A stretch of 48,957 bases of DNA from JAWKTM01 sp041399085 (GCA_041399085.1 JAWKTM010000056.1:1-48957), one strand, 5' to 3'; numbered from the stretch's first letter, positions 8,528 through 17,471 are shown. Made by a program: numbers and translations. Notes: generated by a model from the letters alone, not told the origin.

Positions 8528-11389
8528 CTACGGCAGAAACAGAAACTCGTTGGCGTTCAACAACGCTCGACACAGCGAAGCCAAGCCGTGTCGCTCGACC
8601 AACGCGATCGAAGCCGCTCGCTCGTCCGCCGTTGGCTGGCGGCCGAACGCCGTTTGAAAGGCCCGGTTCACCTGCCGGTCGACCGGCGTGCCCGAAGTTT
8701 CCGCCAGCACGCGGGCCGCGAACAGCTCGGACTGCTGCACCATGAAATCGCTGTTCAGCAAATTCAACGCCTGGATCGCGGTGGTCGACGAGCCCCGCTT
8801 GGGCGCCGGCTGGCCAGCGTCCGGGCAATCAAAGCTGCCGAAGACCGGCCCCTGCTCCATCCGCACGTTGTAGCGATACACCATTCGCCGCCATTCGTTC
8901 GGTCCCCAATTATCTCTGGGCAGATAGACGCGGACGTAGTTCGAATTGTCTTGGAACACAGAGAAGCCGGGGCCGTACATCGAAAGCCGCAACGCGCCGC
9001 TGGTTTGCAGCACGGCATCGCGAATCACCTCGGCCTCCAACCGCCGCGGCGGAAACCGCCAGAGGTAGCGGCTGCCGGCGTCAACCGCCATCGCCTGCCG
9101 TTGCGGTTGACTGCTCTGCCGATAAGTGCTGGACAACAAGATCGTGCGATGCAAATGCTTCAACGACCAGCCGGACCGAATCAGCTCGCCCGCCAACCAA
9201 TCCAGCAACTCGGGATGCGTCGGCCGAGCTCCGTTGCCGCCGAAATCGCTGGGCGTGCCGACCAAGCCCACGCCGAAGTGATAATGCCAAACGCGGTTGG
9301 CCATTACGCGAGCCGTCAGCGGATTGTCCGCCGCGATCAGCCAGTTGGCGAACGCCACGCGGCGCTGCTGCTCGGGCGCGGCCATGTCCAGCCCCAGCGA
9401 GCCCAGCACTTCCAACGAGTCCGGCGCGACTTGATCGCGCGGCTGCATCGGGTCGCCGCGGTATAGCCGATAAGTTGGCGGCGGCGTTTGGAACTTGCCG
9501 GCATAGGCGACCAAAGCCGGGCGGTCCAACTGCTGCCGTTCGGCTCGCAACGCCTTCCACCGATCGATGCGAGCCCGAGTCGCTTCGTCCGCCGACTTCG
9601 CCAATTCGCTCAGATACTTCCGCAGCGTCTCGTCGTTGCTGCCTTGAAACGGCAGGCGGTCTTGCGACGAAGCGACGACACGCCACTCGCCCGGCAGCTC
9701 GGCCACTTCGATCACGTAGTCGATCGCCAGCCGGTCGGCGAACTGCTGCTCGCGATCCCGTTGCCAAACGATGCGGTCGATACGCGTCGGCTCGGCCAAC
9801 TCGATTTGAGCCCAGCCGCCGCCGTTCTGATTGGAAATCCAACTCTGCGAGTTGCCGAATCGCCCGTCGTGAATGTGCTCCAGCCGATGTTTGGGGTTGT
9901 TGGGGAAGTCGCCCGACGACGTGGCGATCGCTCCGGCCGAAGCCAACGCCACGTTCCGCGCGGCGGCGTCGGGCGTGGCCGCGGAGAAGATCTCCAGCTC
10001 GTCGATGCACGGCTCGCCTTGATTCGTGGCGTGAATCGTGAAGCGAACGAACCGAGCCATCACCGGGGCGAATCGCTCTTCGTTTTCCCGAGCGTTGACC
10101 GGCGGCCGCAAACCGACGCCGCGTTCGGCCAGCTCGGTTTCCAGTCGGCTCAGCTCCGTTTGGACTTCGGCCAGCCGCGCCGCGCGATCCGCATCGTCCG
10201 TCGCTCGCAGCGGCCGATCGCCGTGCTGCACGCCGGCAAAGATGGCTTGAATCGAGTAATAATCGCGCTGCGTAACCGGATCGAACTTGTGGTTGTGACA
10301 GCGAGCACAACCGAGCGTCAGGCCGAGGAACGTTGCTCCGGCCGTGTTGATCATGTCGGCCAGCTCATCCTGCCGCTGCATCTGCGTGAGATTCGGATCG
10401 GGGCTTTTCACCGTGTCGTAAGGCCCGCCGACCAGGAAACCGGTGGCGACATCCACACCGGCCGCATCGCCGGCAATTTGCTCGAACGCGAACCGATCAT
10501 AAGGCTTGTCTTCGTTCAGCGACCGAATCACCCAGTCGCGATAGTGGAAGGCATTCGGCCGCGGCGTGTTGGTTTCAAATCCGTTTGTGTCGGCGAACCG
10601 CACGACATCCAACCAATGGCGAGCCCATCGTTCGCCATACCGCGGACTCGACAACACGCGGTCGACCAATCGCTCGTAAGCGTCCGGACGTTTGTCGTTG
10701 ACGAACTCAGCGATGTCATCTTCGCCGGGCAGCAATCCCAACATGTCCAAGTACAACCGCCGAATCAGCATCGGGCGATCCGCGGCGGCGGACGGAGCCA
10801 GTTGCTTCTCGCGGAGCTTCGCCAGGATGTAGCCGTCGATCGAGTTCGTACACCACGGGTCCGCCGCCTCGGGCACGGACGGTTCGGCCAGCGGTTGGAA
10901 GGACCAGTGGTCGGTCGTCAATCGCTCGGGTTCATCGCCGCCGGGCATCTTCAAGCCTTGATCGATCCAAGCTCGCAGCACGGCGATTTCGTCGGCCGCG
11001 AGCGAATCGCCTTCGGGCGGCATCTTCAAGTCGGCTTCCAATCCGGCGACCACTCGGATGAGAAAACTCTCGGCGCTGTTGCCGACCGCAACGGCCGGCT
11101 GCCCCAAATCTCCGCCTCGCAGCAACGAACCGCGACGATCCAGCCGCAAGCCGCTTTGCTGTTCGTCCGCACCGTGGCAATCGAGGCAGTGCGCTTCAAG
11201 CAGCGGCAACACATCGCGCTCGTACTCGACCGCACGATCGAGTGCCGCGGGCAACGCAGGTTCGGCGGCTTCAACGTAGGTCGTCATCGTCGCCAACAGC
11301 CACAACAGCCCGGCGGTCGCCGTGACCGAGACGATGGAACAACGAAGCGATGCGGGCGAGTCGATCCGAGTCGTTCGCGGAGTATTCAT
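8528..11389 (-). CDS. PSCyt1/DUF1549/DUF1553 (PSD1) secreted cytochrome protein with discoidin-like domain
   Basis: A 953-residue exported protein. Start taken at 11389 (MNTPRTTRID), which gives an N-terminal hydrophobic segment (about 19-41) ending near AEAAEP; the frame extends 21 codons upstream. Domains in order: planctomycete cytochrome (PSCyt1) with haem motif CLDCH at 68-72 and the Met region MPPEGD; DUF1549 (PSCyt2) with DGYILAKL...RRLYLDMLGLLP and a second Cys/His motif CARCHNHKFDP at 361-371; an F5/8-type discoidin-like insert (about 445-590, VRFTIHATNQGEPCIDELEI...); and DUF1553 (PSD1) with NRVWHYHFGVGLVGTPSDFG. The family is a planctomycete hallmark, inferred to act in the periplasm in polysaccharide breakdown. 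No DUF1501 partner is adjacent. Confidence 0.9.
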   Translation of the reverse strand: MNTPRTTRIDSPASLRCSIVSVTATAGLLWLLATMTTYVEAAEPALPAALDRAVEYERDVLPLLEAHCLDCHGADEQQSGLRLDRRGSLLRGGDLGQPAVAVGNSAESFLIRVVAGLEADLKMPPEGDSLAADEIAVLRAWIDQGLKMPGGDEPERLTTDHWSFQPLAEPSVPEAADPWCTNSIDGYILAKLREKQLAPSAAADRPMLIRRLYLDMLGLLPGEDDIAEFVNDKRPDAYERLVDRVLSSPRYGERWARHWLDVVRFADTNGFETNTPRPNAFHYRDWVIRSLNEDKPYDRFAFEQIAGDAAGVDVATGFLVGGPYDTVKSPDPNLTQMQRQDELADMINTAGATFLGLTLGCARCHNHKFDPVTQRDYYSIQAIFAGVQHGDRPLRATDDADRAARLAEVQTELSRLETELAERGVGLRPPVNARENEERFAPVMARFVRFTIHATNQGEPCIDELEIFSAATPDAAARNVALASAGAIATSSGDFPNNPKHRLEHIHDGRFGNSQSWISNQNGGGWAQIELAEPTRIDRIVWQRDREQQFADRLAIDYVIEVAELPGEWRVVASSQDRLPFQGSNDETLRKYLSELAKSADEATRARIDRWKALRAERQQLDRPALVAYAGKFQTPPPTYRLYRGDPMQPRDQVAPDSLEVLGSLGLDMAAPEQQRRVAFANWLIAADNPLTARVMANRVWHYHFGVGLVGTPSDFGGNGARPTHPELLDWLAGELIRSGWSLKHLHRTILLSSTYRQSSQPQRQAMAVDAGSRYLWRFPPRRLEAEVIRDAVLQTSGALRLSMYGPGFSVFQDNSNYVRVYLPRDNWGPNEWRRMVYRYNVRMEQGPVFGSFDCPDAGQPAPKRGSSTTAIQALNLLNSDFMVQQSELFAARVLAETSGTPVDRQVNRAFQTAFGRQPTADERAASIALVERHGLASLCRALLNANEFLFLP

Positions 11390-11492
11390 TGGCGGGAGAC
11401 TTCTGGCGGGGCGTTGTTGGCGAGACAGCGTTGGCGGCACAGCGCCATTCACTGTTATACCAACTGACTTCAGCGCCCGCGAATCGTGCGGC

Positions 11493-11975
11493 TTAGGGCG
11501 AATTCGGATCGGAGAACAATTCGCAAAGCTTCCGCTCGCGAAACTCGAAGATCTTCTTCAGATCGCCCGCCACTAGTAAGCGATTGATGATCGCTCCGCA
11601 CAACAAGCCGTAGCGGACCTCGTCGATCATGCGTGTCGAGTCGCCTTGGTCGAAGAACCGGTGCTCGTGAATCCAGTAGCGATACGGCCCGCGACGCTGT
11701 TCGTCGATAAACCGCACCGGCGGCTCCCAGGCCGTAATCTCGGATCGCCACCGAACCGGCACGCCGTGCAACCGCAGCCGATAGTCGATTCGCAAACCTT
11801 CGCGCATCTCCAATGGCTGACGCGAAGTGAGCGAGAACTTCAGCCAATCGGGCGTGATCGTCTCCAGATTCTGGGCGTCGGCGAAGAACGGAAATACGTC
11901 CTCACGCCGGCGAGGCAGCACCTGCTCGGCCCGCAGCAAATATCCTTTGCCGATCTGTGTGATGGTGACAGCCAT
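11493..11975 (-). CDS. SRPBCC (START-like) family protein
   Basis: A 160-residue soluble protein from the ATG at 11975 (MAVTITQIGKGYLLRAEQVL); an upstream in-frame ATG at 12041 is less likely. It has the helix-grip layout of SRPBCC proteins: PRRREDVFPFFADAQNLETITPDWLKF, then LRIDYRLRLHGVPVRWRSEI, PPVRFIDEQRRGPYRYWIHEH and TRMIDEVRYGLL. This subgroup is often annotated as a ligand-binding SRPBCC protein or fused to nucleoside-diphosphate-sugar epimerases. The ligand is unknown. It stands alone between the PSD1 gene and a gene relic. Confidence 0.8.
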   Translation of the reverse strand: MAVTITQIGKGYLLRAEQVLPRRREDVFPFFADAQNLETITPDWLKFSLTSRQPLEMREGLRIDYRLRLHGVPVRWRSEITAWEPPVRFIDEQRRGPYRYWIHEHRFFDQGDSTRMIDEVRYGLLCGAIINRLLVAGDLKKIFEFRERKLCELFSDPNSP

Positions 11976-12014
11976 GCCGGTACCATAGATGGAGGTCGCG
12001 AGTTGCCAAGGGAA

Positions 12015-12119
12015 CGGCACTTGAGCGACGACGGCCTGCATCCGAATGAACGTGGAAACCGACTGCTGGCTCGATACGTCGCCCAGGCGGTGAACGACGT
12101 GTTTGTGGCATCGCGTTAG
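12015..12119 (+). pseudogene. Relic of an SGNH/GDSL hydrolase C-terminus
   Basis: In the plus strand, 34 codons and a stop read RHLSDDGLHPNERGNRLLAR followed by YVAQAVNDVFVASR. D-G-x-H-P-N-x-x-G is the block-V motif carrying the catalytic Asp and His of SGNH hydrolases, and the following helix (GNRLLA.Y.AQA) is where these proteins end. No upstream part of such an enzyme is readable: the neighbouring DNA is occupied by the SRPBCC gene on the other strand. I read this as the 3' stub of a lost gene. Confidence 0.55.
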
Positions 12120-12131
12120 ACGCCAATTGAC

Positions 12132-12980
12132 TTAGCCGTCGACCTTGCGGCAATAGGCCACCATCTCGCCGATATCGGTGATGATTCCCTTTTGCGATTT
12201 GCCGTTGGCGGCCGGAGCGGACTCGGACGACTCGACGGCAACCGACGTTTCAGCTTCCGCCCCCGGTTCTTCCTCCACGGGTTCCGGCGTTGGGGCCGGC
12301 GCGGGCGCTGCGGCTTTGGCCGGGGCGGCGCCTCCTTTCTCGCCACGAGCCGCGGCCAGCATCTCGGCCACGCTCATCGACTTGGGGTCCTTGGCTGCGG
12401 ACTTTGCCGGAGCGGCTTTCGCAGGGGCAACTTTCGCCGGCGTTTTCGCCGGGGCGGCGGGTTCGGCTTCGGCCGTCGCACCGCCTTTGCCACCACGAGC
12501 CGCCGCGAGAATATCCGCGACGCTCATTTTCGATGGGTCAGCCGCTTTCTTCGCCGGAGCTGCGGGCTTGTCGCCAGCCGCCGGTTTCGCCTTGGCGGCC
12601 GGAGCGGCGCCCTTGCCGCCACGAGCGGCGGCCAGCATTTCTTCGACCGACATCTTCGCGCCGGCCGGCTTCGCAGCCTTTTCGCCCCGAGCTTTCTCCA
12701 ACTCCGACGGAGCCTTCTTAGCCTTCTCGGGTGCGGCCTTGGCCGGTTTTTCGGCCTTCGGCAACGGAGCGTCGATCACCTTCAGATAATCCAGGTCGAT
12801 ATCATACCAACCGATATTGTTGTTGCCGTCGAACTCAACCAACGCCCGGCCGCTCATGTTGACCGTTCGTACCGTGCCGGTCAGCCCCTTGAACCGCCGC
12901 AGTTCCGGTCGGCTTTCGTCGACAACGACGAATTTATCCGTGTATTGTTGCTTCAGCTTCTCGATTTGCTCGAAGACCAT
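12132..12980 (-). CDS. SH3-like N-domain protein with three copies of an 'MSVADILAAARGGKG' motif
   Basis: 282 residues from the ATG at 12980 (MVFEQIEKLKQQYTDK). Residues 1-70 look like a small beta-barrel (SH3-like): FVVVDESRPELRRFKGLTG, TVRTVNMSGRALVEFDG, then NNIGWYDIDLDYLKVID. The rest is a low-complexity Ala/Pro/Lys linker carrying three near-identical motifs: MSVEEMLAAARGGKG (110-124), MSVADILAAARGGKG (152-166) and MSVAEMLAAARGEKG (202-216). An acidic stretch (about 235-258) and a conserved-looking tail, GIITDIGEMVAYCRKVDG, follow. No signal peptide, so probably cytosolic. The same motif occurs in the sulfite reductase at 42.9 kb. Function unknown; a scaffold or hub with repeated docking motifs is my inference. 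Confidence 0.75.
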   Translation of the reverse strand: MVFEQIEKLKQQYTDKFVVVDESRPELRRFKGLTGTVRTVNMSGRALVEFDGNNNIGWYDIDLDYLKVIDAPLPKAEKPAKAAPEKAKKAPSELEKARGEKAAKPAGAKMSVEEMLAAARGGKGAAPAAKAKPAAGDKPAAPAKKAADPSKMSVADILAAARGGKGGATAEAEPAAPAKTPAKVAPAKAAPAKSAAKDPKSMSVAEMLAAARGEKGGAAPAKAAAPAPAPTPEPVEEEPGAEAETSVAVESSESAPAANGKSQKGIITDIGEMVAYCRKVDG

Positions 12981-13160
12981 AACCACGATTTCGCTCCGGG
13001 ATCGGTTGCCGCGACGGCGAGACAATTGGGCGTGAGAGCGAATTGCTGGTGACTTGATCCGCAATCCGCGAGAGACGACATTTTCGACGGCAAGCTCCAA
13101 ATTCGCAAGGGCCACTGCATCGTCTTGTAGCGGAGTACGACACGAAGCAGTTGCCACGTC

Positions 13161-13190
13161 TTGCCGCTCGCGACATCTTCCAGCTACAAT
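13161..13190 (+). promoter_or_regulatory. Putative promoter of tRNA-Ser
   Basis: TTGCCG (13161-13166), 18-nt spacer, TACAAT (13185-13190), 13 nt before the tRNA 5' end. This resembles a housekeeping sigma-70-type promoter. Confidence 0.5.
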
Positions 13191-13203
13191 CATTCGCGAC
13201 TCC

Positions 13204-13285
13204 GGAGGGTATCCGAATGGTTAGGGGTCTGATTCGAAATCAGATGCTGGCTTGCCAGTTGCGGGTTCGAGTCCCGTGCCCTCCG
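13204..13285 (+). tRNA. tRNA-Ser (anticodon CGA)
   Basis: The cloverleaf is readable. The acceptor stem is GGAGGGT paired with GCCCTCC (13278-13284), with discriminator G. The anticodon arm is TCTGA-TTCGAAA-TCAGA, giving anticodon CGA (reads UCG). The variable arm is long and paired (TGGC-tt-GCCA), as expected for class II tRNA-Ser, and the T-loop is GGTTCGAGTCC. The CCA end is not encoded. About 82 nt. Confidence 0.93.
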
Positions 13286-13297
13286 CTTGACGTTTTT

Positions 13298-13344
13298 CCG
13301 CCGTCGCAAGTGCTTATGGTGTAGCAGTTTGCGGCGGCGTTTTT
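13298..13344 (+). terminator. Rho-independent terminator of tRNA-Ser
   Basis: An 11-bp stem with one G-U pair (13299-13309 with 13329-13339), a 19-nt loop, then TTTTT at 13340-13344. It lies 12 nt after the tRNA. Confidence 0.6.
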
Positions 13345-13916
13345 GATTGACACAGTGCAGACCTCCACAGCCGCGACAGAAGTGCCATTTTCACGCCACC
13401 GTCAGCCCATGACAGCCGCGAGTCAATGCCAAAGGCAATGCCTGAGCCTAAGTTGTCCGCTCAAGAGTGGCGTGTAAAGCTGTGAATTTCTCGCAAATCG
13501 GAAGGGCGGAGTCACGACCGCTGCCTTGCGTGTACAGATAAAGAAAAGTGGGCATGGTTTAAGAAGTCCGCGTCGCGAGATCAGCTTCTCAAGCATGAAC
13601 CTTGTCCGGGCACCAGCGGACGCAACCTGGGAATTGCTGGCTAAATGGGCTTCAGGGCGGCCATGGTTCTTCACGCCGTTCGTTGCCGTTCAGCAGTTGC
13701 ACCCACCGAACTATCGATTCCTTGCCGTTATCTATGCGACCACGCGACGGTCTTCGAGGTGGAAACCAGGTCTGGTTGTCATTTTCCGCTTGGCAGCGCT
13801 TAAAGCCGCCAAACCAGTGCTCGATTCCGGTCGGAGGGTTCGCGTCAACCGAGCACCGTTCATGCTGGTACCGCTTTGTATCGCCGGATGTATTTGCTTC
13901 CAACCACCTCACGCTG
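13345..13916. other. Gap with no recognisable gene
   Basis: Short frames exist on both strands (for example a 135-codon one at 13526 on plus and an 86-codon one at 13652-13912 on minus), but none resembles a protein family I know, and stops interrupt every frame. It lies between tRNA-Ser and an IS3 relic and may be degraded mobile DNA. Confidence 0.4.
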
Positions 13917-14192
13917 CTACTCTTGCCGGCTGAAAAATGGCCAAGGCTCTTTTAGGATGTCACAGTTCCCGCCGAGGCTCGCACCGAGGCTCATCGCGAA
14001 GCTCGGCGATCTGGCTGTCTATTGCCTGTACCGCCGGGCCACCGCGAGACAAAACTTCCGCCTTCCAACGATACAGCAGGTTCGGGTTATTGCCCTCCCT
14101 GTTTCCGGATGCCGAGGGAACGGAACGGCCGTCGATAACCATCTGGACGCGGCTTCCCGTTTGAAATCGTCGCTAAACGTCCGGCGTTGTTT
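13917..14192 (-). pseudogene. Decayed IS3-family transposase orfA
   Basis: Three pieces in successive frames rebuild a typical IS3/IS911 OrfA: KQRRTFSDDFKREAA (from 14192), then VQMVIDGRSVPS...NPNLLYRWKAEVLSRGG and DSQIAELRDE (HTH plus leucine-zipper start), then DILKEPWPFFSRQE followed by TAG, which corresponds to the usual 'RDILKKALAIFSRQ' end. At least two frame changes and several substitutions separate them. No orfB and no terminal inverted repeats are recognised. It is a relic of an insertion beside tRNA-Ser. Confidence 0.7.
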
Positions 14193-14344
14193 CGGTTCGC
14201 GAACTCGCTCGTTTCGCTTGGCTATCGTGGCGTTCTGCGGTGCGTCTCCCAGCCCTCGATCTTAGGTATTCACCCACTTCGTGCTCGCCGTGCCGTTCGC
14301 GTCAGATGCGATGCGAAAGGCGGGTGGGCCTGCGTCGCGATGGA

Positions 14345-15253
14345 CTAACCAAGCTGGGATAGTCTTTGTTCCGCGGTTTCGTACAGGCGGAGCATCGTGG
14401 GGACGTCGAGCTGCTCGGCTCGGAGTTCGCCGGAGAGGTTGAGTGTTTCCAGCACGGCGTCGACGTCGGGTTTGGCGAGCCGTTTTTTGTAGGCCGACAG
14501 CAGTTCGCTACGCAGGAATTTGCGGCGGTGAAAGAACATCGAGCGGACGAACTCGTGAAAGCCGGTCAGGTCGCCGATTCGGGCTCGCTTCTCGGGATTC
14601 AGCGTGATGCGCACGATCGCCGATTCCACTTTGGGGCGCGGCCAGAAAACCGATGGCGGCATGATGCGGACGATCTCGGTTTCGCACTGGCTTTGCAGCC
14701 AGATGCTCAGCGCGCCATAGTCCTTGGTTCCGGGGCGAGCGACGATGCGCTCGGCGACTTCCTTTTGAATCGTGACGGTCATCGACACCGGGACGATTTC
14801 GGTCAACATCAGATTCGAGATCACCGGCGTGGCGATGTTGTACGGCAGATTCGCGGCCAGCTTGAGCCGGCGGTCCGGGCCCGCTTCGATCGCCGCGCGA
14901 ACGGCCTGCATGATTGCCGGGTCGAAGTTGTTTTTGTTGCGCAGCGCGTCTTGGCGCAGCATCGTGATATTGTCGAAGTCGACCAGCTCCTCGCGCGCGA
15001 GTTGATGGAGATTCGCGTCCAGTTCCACGGTCACGACCGCGGCGGCTTGCGCGGCCATCATCGCCGTCAGCGATCCGGTGCCGGTGCCGATTTCCAGCAC
15101 CACGTCCCGCGGCCCCAGTTCGGCGGACTGCACCAGCAGCTCGACCAGATTCAAGTCGATCAGAAAATTCTGGCCATGTCGCGTTACGGGATGAATGCCC
15201 GCTTCATCAAAGCGGCGCATCAAGAACGACATGGTTTGGCGTGGTTGCGTCAT
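14345..15253 (-). CDS. rsmA: 16S rRNA (adenine1518/1519-N6)-dimethyltransferase RsmA (KsgA)
   Basis: 302 residues. It makes the two adjacent dimethyladenosines in helix 45 of 16S rRNA, using SAM, late in 30S assembly. Visible motifs: HGQNFLIDLNLVELLV (N-terminal signature, about 26-41), SAM motif I VVLEIGTGTGSLT (51-63), acidic VTVELDANLHQLA (motif II), and the catalytic motif IV NLPYNI (135-140). KVESAIVRI and FFHRRKFLRS occur in the C-terminal domain as expected. Length is normal. It is 40 bp downstream of ribE on the same strand and probably co-transcribed with it. Confidence 0.95.
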   Translation of the reverse strand: MTQPRQTMSFLMRRFDEAGIHPVTRHGQNFLIDLNLVELLVQSAELGPRDVVLEIGTGTGSLTAMMAAQAAAVVTVELDANLHQLAREELVDFDNITMLRQDALRNKNNFDPAIMQAVRAAIEAGPDRRLKLAANLPYNIATPVISNLMLTEIVPVSMTVTIQKEVAERIVARPGTKDYGALSIWLQSQCETEIVRIMPPSVFWPRPKVESAIVRITLNPEKRARIGDLTGFHEFVRSMFFHRRKFLRSELLSAYKKRLAKPDVDAVLETLNLSGELRAEQLDVPTMLRLYETAEQRLSQLG

Positions 15254-15292
15254 GCTCAGCGGCGCCCTTTCCAGGCTGCGGGACCGGGGCGA

Positions 15293-15883
15293 CTAGCGGC
15301 CGGCCAGTTGTTGTTCGACATATTTGGCCAATACATCCGTTTCCAGATTCACCGGATCGCCCGCTTGCAGGCGACCGAGCGTGGTGACTTGCAACGTGTG
15401 CGGGATCAACGCCACGCTGAACCTTTCGGGCTCGACATCCACCAACGTCAAGCTCACGCCGTCCACCGCGATCGAACCTTTGCTGGCCATTTGCCGAGTC
15501 AAAGCGGGTGGCACGCGAAACCAAAACTTGGCCCAATCGGCGTCGTCTATCCGCTGGTCGAGATGGCCGACGGCATCGATGTGGCCGGTCACGAAATGCC
15601 CGCCAAGTCGATCGCCCACACGCAGCGAGCGTTCCAGATTTACGGACGAACCGACGACCAGCCGGCCAAGATTCGTGCGGCTGAGAGTCTCTTCACCAGC
15701 TTGAAACGACAGGCTTTCGCCGGCGAGCTCGACCACGGTCAGGCAACAACCGTTGATCGCCACGCTATCTCCGATCGACGCGCCGTCGGAGATCAACGGC
15801 GAGTGAATCTCGAGCAGTTTGCCGGGCCCTTCGTCGCGCAAACTGGCGACGCGGCCCATCGTTTCAACCAACCCAGTGAACAT
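15293..15883 (-). CDS. ribE: Riboflavin synthase alpha chain
   Basis: 196 residues. Converts two molecules of 6,7-dimethyl-8-ribityllumazine to riboflavin and a pyrimidinedione. Starts with the invariant MFTGLVETMGRV. Two lumazine-binding barrels are readable: first half SIGDSVAINGCCLTVVE ... LRVGDRLGGHFVTGHID; second half GSIAVDGVSLTLVDV ... VNLETDVLAKYVEQQL. The GGHFVTGH and NGCCLTV motifs are the family signatures. Gene symbol follows the ribE/ribC naming for the alpha subunit. No FMN riboswitch was recognised upstream. Confidence 0.95.
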   Translation of the reverse strand: MFTGLVETMGRVASLRDEGPGKLLEIHSPLISDGASIGDSVAINGCCLTVVELAGESLSFQAGEETLSRTNLGRLVVGSSVNLERSLRVGDRLGGHFVTGHIDAVGHLDQRIDDADWAKFWFRVPPALTRQMASKGSIAVDGVSLTLVDVEPERFSVALIPHTLQVTTLGRLQAGDPVNLETDVLAKYVEQQLAGR

Positions 15884-16131
15884 GGTCTCGATATCCAGCC
15901 TTTCTTTTCGCGGGATTTAGCACTGTACGGCCGATGCCCCAACTGCACAACGGGCAGCCAGTCGATTCACACGGCCACGGTCGGTCGCGCGGATTGTACG
16001 GGTCGCGCGTCGTGCAACGGTTGGCGATGGACGTGCGAAATCGGACCTATGTTTGTATTGCGATCGGACGGCGCCGCCGAGTGATGCGGAACTCCGTCTG
16101 ACGCCCGACTCGACACCGCGAAAGCAAGCTG
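15884..16131. other. Divergent intergenic region, nothing recognised
   Basis: About 250 bp between ribE (minus) and the GT4 gene (plus). It must hold both promoters, but no clear -35/-10 pair, operator or RNA element was found. Confidence 0.4.
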
Positions 16132-17417
16132 ATGCTGGATTCCATGACAACTTCGACGCTGGATTCGCCGTTTACTACAACCGGAACGTCCAACGCGGCG
16201 TCGCCGGAGGCCGAACGCCTCTCGGATCGCGAGGCGCCTTCGACGAACGTCCGCGTGCTGCATGTGATCAACGGCGAACATTATTCGGGAGCCGAGCGTG
16301 TCCAAGACCTGCTGGCCGCGCGGTTGCCCGAGTTCGGATTCGACGCGGGGTTCGCTTGCGTCAAACCGGATCGATTTCCCGAACAACGTCAGACGCAGGA
16401 AGTGCCGCTGTTCGAGTTGCCGATGCGGCGGCGAACGGATCTGCGTGTCGCTTGGCAGTTGCGCGATGTGATTCGGCGTCACGATTACGCGATCGTGCAT
16501 GCTCACACCGTGCGGAGCGCCTTGGTGGCTCGCATCGCGGCGAAGCTGGCTGGCGTGCCGTTCGTGTATCACGTCCACAGTCCGGCTTCGCGCGATACCA
16601 CGCGTCGCTGGCGGAATTGGGTGAACGATCGCGTCGAGCGATTCAGCTTGACCGGCGCTCAGCGGCTGATCACGGTCTCGCACAGCCTTGCCCAACACAT
16701 GCAAGCGCGCGGCTACGCGGCCGATCGGCTGCGGGTGGTGCCGAACGGCGTGCCGGCCTGCGGGCCGCTGAAGCCACGACGCACGCCTGCTGGCAGTTGG
16801 ACGTTGGGCGTGGTCGCGCTGATTCGGCCTCGAAGGATTGGAGGTGCTGCTGGACGCGTTGGCGTTACTCAAGCAGCGGCGAATGGACGTGCGGCTGAAG
16901 GCCGTCGGGCCGTTCAAACCGATGGCTACGAATCGGACCTCAAGCAACGCGTGAATCGGCTGGGCATTCGCGATCGTGTGGAATGGGTGGGATTCACGGC
17001 GATGTCGCGACGCAGTTGAACAAGATGGATTTGTTCGTGCTGCCGAGTTTGTTTGGCGAGGGGTTGCCGATGGTCGTGCTCGAAGCGATGGCCGCCGGCG
17101 TGCCGGTGGTTGGCACGAATGTGGAAGGCGTCCCCGAAGCGATTCGCCACGGGGTCGACGGATTGATCGCCGAGCCCGGCAAGCCGCAGAGTTTGGCTCA
17201 CATGTTGGCCGCCGCGATTCAAGGCCAGTACGGCTGGCAAGCCATGCGCGAGTCGGCCCATGCCCGCCACGCGGAAAAGTTCTCCGATGTTCGCATGGCC
17301 GAAGGCGTCGCGGCGGTTTACGACGAACTGTTGCGAAAAAGGATAGCGGCCCGCGGCGAGTTTCGCGGCCAACGAAAAACGCGAATTGGAACTCAATCCA
17401 ATTCGCGTCTTTACTAA
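16132..17417 (+). CDS. Glycosyltransferase family 4 (frame broken three times)
   Basis: The N-terminal half (MLDSMTTST..., about residues 40-235) has GT4 features: VRVLHVINGEHYSGAERVQD, HDYAIVHAHTVRSALVARIA, VYHVHSPA, and ITVSHSLAQHMQARGY followed by RVVPNGV. The C-terminal half carries LNKMDLFVLPSLFGEGLPMV and LEAMAAGVPVVGTNVEGVPE, including the catalytic E-x7-E region. Between them the reading frame must change near 16835 (RPR to LEVLLDALALLKQRR), near 16918 (VGPFK to TDGYESDLKQRV) and near 16999 (EWVGFT to DVATQLNKMD). Each change sits in a short homopolymer, so I treat it as one intact enzyme with assembly errors. Role: transfer of a nucleotide-sugar residue in glycan or exopolysaccharide assembly. 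Confidence 0.8.
17375..17408 (-). terminator. Rho-independent terminator for the small cytochrome gene
   Basis: A perfect 12-bp stem (ACGCGAATTGGA with TCCAATTCGCGT), 6-nt loop, and a T-run on the minus strand (complement of AAAAA at 17375-17379). It overlaps the last codons of the GT4 frame on the plus strand and may stop transcription from both sides. Confidence 0.75.
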
Positions 17418-17471
17418 ACCTAGGCGGGCGGATCGTGGATCACGACCGCGGATGCGAGCAAAGCAGCCAGA

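Noticed and set aside
13345..13916. orfB of an IS3 element after the orfA relic
   Set aside because: None of the DDE-region signatures of IS3 OrfB can be read in any frame.
15884..16131. FMN riboswitch upstream of ribE
   Set aside because: The conserved RFN box pattern (AGGGT..GG...) could not be recognised; only about 250 bp of leader is available.
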